Positions 12,457-14,403 of a stretch of DNA of 14,403 nt are shown here, piece by piece (position 1 is the stretch's first letter; the number at the start of each line of letters is the position of its first letter). The position numbers and the translations under genes are program-made. Origin of the DNA: Treponema sp. (lineage in GTDB: Bacteria; Spirochaetota; Spirochaetia; Treponematales; Breznakiellaceae); NCBI GenBank assembly GCA_031284195.1, contig JAITAI010000300.1, forward strand, positions 1 to 14,403, in the 5' to 3' direction. The notes beneath the pieces were generated by a model. It saw only the letters and a program-made list of their open reading frames with translations, made no database searches and was not told the origin of the DNA.

Positions 12457-14163
12457 ATGACCGTTTCAAGGTTTACGTTGTTCTTTAAATACTTACGAAG
12501 TCTGCTGCTCCGCCGGCATAAGTTGCAACTGATCCTGTTGGTGTTCTTGGCCATAGGATTGTCCTTGGTTGAGACGGTTGCCGTCTCTGCGATCATGCCC
12601 TTTATTTCAATCGCCACCAATACGGATTTGCTGGATAGGGGTTTATACAAACAGGTCTTTGATACCTTTCATTTTACCCACAAGAATAGTTTTGTAATTG
12701 CTCTGGGCTTCGCCATTATAGGGTTTTATATTTTCCGCGCCCTCTATAATGTGGCCTATACCTACATTCTTTCCCGGTTTTCTTTTGGGGTGTTCCGGTA
12801 TTTCAGCGAGCGACTTTTTAGAACCTATCTGGCCCTGCCTTATCTGCGTTTTATCCAGCGAAATTCATCGGAATTAACCCAGCATATCGTTACCGAGGCA
12901 AACAATACCGGATCGTTGTTACTAAATGTCCTGCAAGTATTTGCAGAGCTATTTACCGTTTTATTGCTCTATGGGGGTATGGTTGTTATCCAATGGCAGA
13001 TAACCCTCGTCTTAACGGCGATACTGGGTCTGGTGGTGCTGTTGGTGTTGACCACGGTATTACGCATAAGCCGGCGTCAAGGAATACGCCGGGCTGAGGC
13101 GTATAAGAAGGTATACCAAATCCTGGCTGAAACCTTCGGGAACTTTAAGTTTATCCGGCTTAAAGGTAATGGGGATAGTATGGTTCAGGAGTTTACCGGA
13201 CTTACCCAAAAGATTGCCCGGGCCCAGGGGATAAACAGTGTATTAGGGATTATACCCCGTTGTATCCTTGAAAGCACCGGGTTTGCCCTGATTATCGGGA
13301 CGGTTAATTTTATCCTATGGCGGTATCGCTCTGCAGAAACCATCATACCGGTGATCTCCCTTTATGCCCTTTCTCTGTACCGGATATTGCCTGCAGCCAC
13401 GAGGATGTTGAGTAGTATCAATACCATAACCTTTTTTAAGCGGTCCCTTGAAATCGTATATGAGGATATACACCAGGAAACCGTACAGGAAGGGAATGAT
13501 ACCCTTGACTTTACGAAGACGATACGTATAAACAATCTTTCTTTCAATTATATTGCGGAAAAGAAAGTATTACAAGATGTGAGTCTCCTTATACACAAAG
13601 GGGAGAAGGTAGCGGTTGTGGGAGAGAGTGGGAGTGGGAAGTCTACGCTGATCGATGTCCTTATCGGTTTACATAAGCCGGTGAGAGGCGGCTTGTATGT
13701 GGATGATGTAGCAGTAACCGATGCAAATATCCAATCCTGGAGACGTAAGATCGGGTATATACCCCAAAGTATCTATCTATTTGACGGGACGGTTGGAGAG
13801 AATGTGTCCTTTGGTTCTGTTCGGGAAAAAGAACGGATCCTAGCGGTATTGAAAATGGCGAATATCTGGGATTTTTTAGAAGAACGGGACGGGATAGACA
13901 CCCGGGTTGGCGAAGGGGGCATTCAATTAAGTGGCGGACAGAAGCAGCGTATAGGAATTGCCCGGGCTTTGTATACTAACCCGGATGTCCTAGTCCTGGA
14001 TGAGGCGACCTCAGCACTGGATACCGAGACAGAGGGAAAGATCATGGATGAGATATACCGTATCAGTGCGGATAAGACGTTGATCGTGATTGCCCATCGG
14101 CTTACCACGGTGGAACGATGTGATAGAAGGGTAGAAATCGAGGCAGGAAGATTAGCCGGATAG
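12457..14163 (+). CDS. ABC exporter/flippase, PglK-like (fused membrane and ATPase domains)
   Basis: A 568-residue half-transporter with an N-terminal six-helix membrane domain (about 15-320) and a C-terminal ATPase domain (about 345-568). Walker A is GESGSGKST (389-397), Q-loop Q437 in GYIPQSIYLFDG, signature LSGGQKQR (491-498), Walker B VLVLDEATSALD (511-522) with catalytic E516, and H-loop H547 in IAHR; all intact. Membrane-domain phrases such as ETVAVSAIMPFI, IFRALYNVAY, GNFKFIRLK and LYRILPAATR closely resemble Campylobacter PglK, the flippase for lipid-linked oligosaccharides, so a role in exporting a glycan or lipid-linked sugar is likely but unproven. No glycosyltransferases are in the window. 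There is no Shine-Dalgarno; the ATG overlaps a preceding stop (ATGA), suggesting coupled translation. Confidence 0.9.
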   Translation: MTVSRFTLFFKYLRSLLLRRHKLQLILLVFLAIGLSLVETVAVSAIMPFISIATNTDLLDRGLYKQVFDTFHFTHKNSFVIALGFAIIGFYIFRALYNVAYTYILSRFSFGVFRYFSERLFRTYLALPYLRFIQRNSSELTQHIVTEANNTGSLLLNVLQVFAELFTVLLLYGGMVVIQWQITLVLTAILGLVVLLVLTTVLRISRRQGIRRAEAYKKVYQILAETFGNFKFIRLKGNGDSMVQEFTGLTQKIARAQGINSVLGIIPRCILESTGFALIIGTVNFILWRYRSAETIIPVISLYALSLYRILPAATRMLSSINTITFFKRSLEIVYEDIHQETVQEGNDTLDFTKTIRINNLSFNYIAEKKVLQDVSLLIHKGEKVAVVGESGSGKSTLIDVLIGLHKPVRGGLYVDDVAVTDANIQSWRRKIGYIPQSIYLFDGTVGENVSFGSVREKERILAVLKMANIWDFLEERDGIDTRVGEGGIQLSGGQKQRIGIARALYTNPDVLVLDEATSALDTETEGKIMDEIYRISADKTLIVIAHRLTTVERCDRRVEIEAGRLAG

Positions 14164-14182
14164 GGTTTGGCGTATCAGCCCA

Positions 14183-14212
14183 TTGCCTACAAGGTCAACC
14201 TGGGTGCATACT
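14183..14212 (+). promoter_or_regulatory. weak candidate promoter of the AAA-ATPase-like gene
   Basis: TTGCCT (14183-14188), an 18-base spacer and CATACT (14207-14212). The predicted start falls on the A of the ATG at 14219, and no ribosome site is present. Matches are modest; the gene may instead be read from the ABC transporter mRNA. Confidence 0.22.
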
Positions 14213-14218
14213 AAATAC

Positions 14219-14403
14219 ATGGAACGAAAACTCCCTATCGGTATACAGGACTTTGTGAAGATTCGTGAAGGGGGATATGGTTATGTGGATAAAACCGCCC
14301 GGATTTATGAACTCATAACCGGTTCAGGAGGGGTCTTTTTTCTGTCTCGACCCCGGCGTTTTGGGAAATCCCTGCTGTGTTCGACCTTAAAGGCCCTCTT
14401 TGA
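14219..14403 (+). CDS. AAA-ATPase-like / PD-(D/E)XK nuclease family protein, 5' part only
   Basis: The first 61 codons are visible; the gene runs off the right edge. The pattern LPIGIQDFVKIREGGYGYVDKT (5-26), then an aromatic-hydrophobic strand FFLSRPRRFGKSLL with the RPRRFGKS nucleotide-binding loop (about 45-52), is diagnostic for the AAA-ATPase-like family (PF09820) that usually carries a C-terminal PD-(D/E)XK nuclease domain (formerly DUF1703). These genes are abundant and multi-copy in treponemes and Bacteroidetes; their function is not established, with defence or mobile-element roles suggested. It begins 55 bases after the ABC transporter stop, without a Shine-Dalgarno at the ATG. Confidence 0.82.
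   Translation, partial: MERKLPIGIQDFVKIREGGYGYVDKTARIYELITGSGGVFFLSRPRRFGKSLLCSTLKALF

Noticed and set aside
1..14403. CRISPR array, IS element with transposase, rRNA or complete tRNA
   Set aside because: No regularly spaced repeats, transposase-like protein, rRNA segment or complete cloverleaf was seen on either strand.

Overview
The window looks like chromosomal DNA of a spirochaete, most likely a Treponema or close relative. This is inferred from the style of the proteins: a spirochaete-type DUF2225 protein upstream of truA, a gap-pgk-tpiA glycolytic cluster, a PGK with the SHLGDP variant, and an AAA-ATPase-like gene at the right edge. No 16S or other decisive marker is present, so the genus is a guess. 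Most genes have balanced base composition. The first ~545 bases are clearly AT-richer and look acquired.

Layout. 1-611: AT-rich partial methyltransferase gene on the minus strand with its own promoter, bordered by a weak integron attC-like sequence. 579-824: a small two-segment membrane-protein-like reading frame on the minus strand, broken by an amber codon and ending in the attC-like border. 856-1638: NagD-type HAD phosphatase (minus), divergent from a two-gene molybdenum-cofactor unit, MOSC protein and Mog/MoaB (1850-2780, plus). 2781-3087: non-coding, rich in inverted repeats, with a tRNA-like fragment. 3088-3721: Phd-type antitoxin and PIN-domain toxin. 3741-5377 (minus): DUF2225 zinc-ribbon-like protein and truA, coupled by a 4-base overlap. 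5755-9005 (minus): gap, pgk and tpiA, with a terminator-like structure between gap and pgk and a hairpin between pgk and tpiA. 9392-10186 (minus): class I methyltransferase, divergent from a PLP aminotransferase (10290-11591, plus). 11592-12198: mostly non-coding, with two terminator-like structures and decayed or tiny reading frames. 12199-14163: a chain of very small frames joined by NTGA overlaps, leading into a PglK-like ABC exporter/flippase. 14219-14403: start of an AAA-ATPase-like/PD-(D/E)XK family gene, cut by the window.

The core genes are housekeeping: lower glycolysis, tRNA pseudouridylation, and cofactor and phosphate metabolism. They are interspersed with small accessory units. 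No complete new defence or mobile system is visible. The most unusual signals are (i) the cascade of 4-base start/stop overlaps running from a strong Shine-Dalgarno to an ABC-transporter start that has none, (ii) three accessory genes whose -10 boxes put the transcription start at or next to the ATG, suggesting leaderless mRNAs, (iii) the AT-rich methyltransferase with an attC-like border, and (iv) the structured 11.8-12.0 kb segment with competing hairpins before a T-rich terminator.
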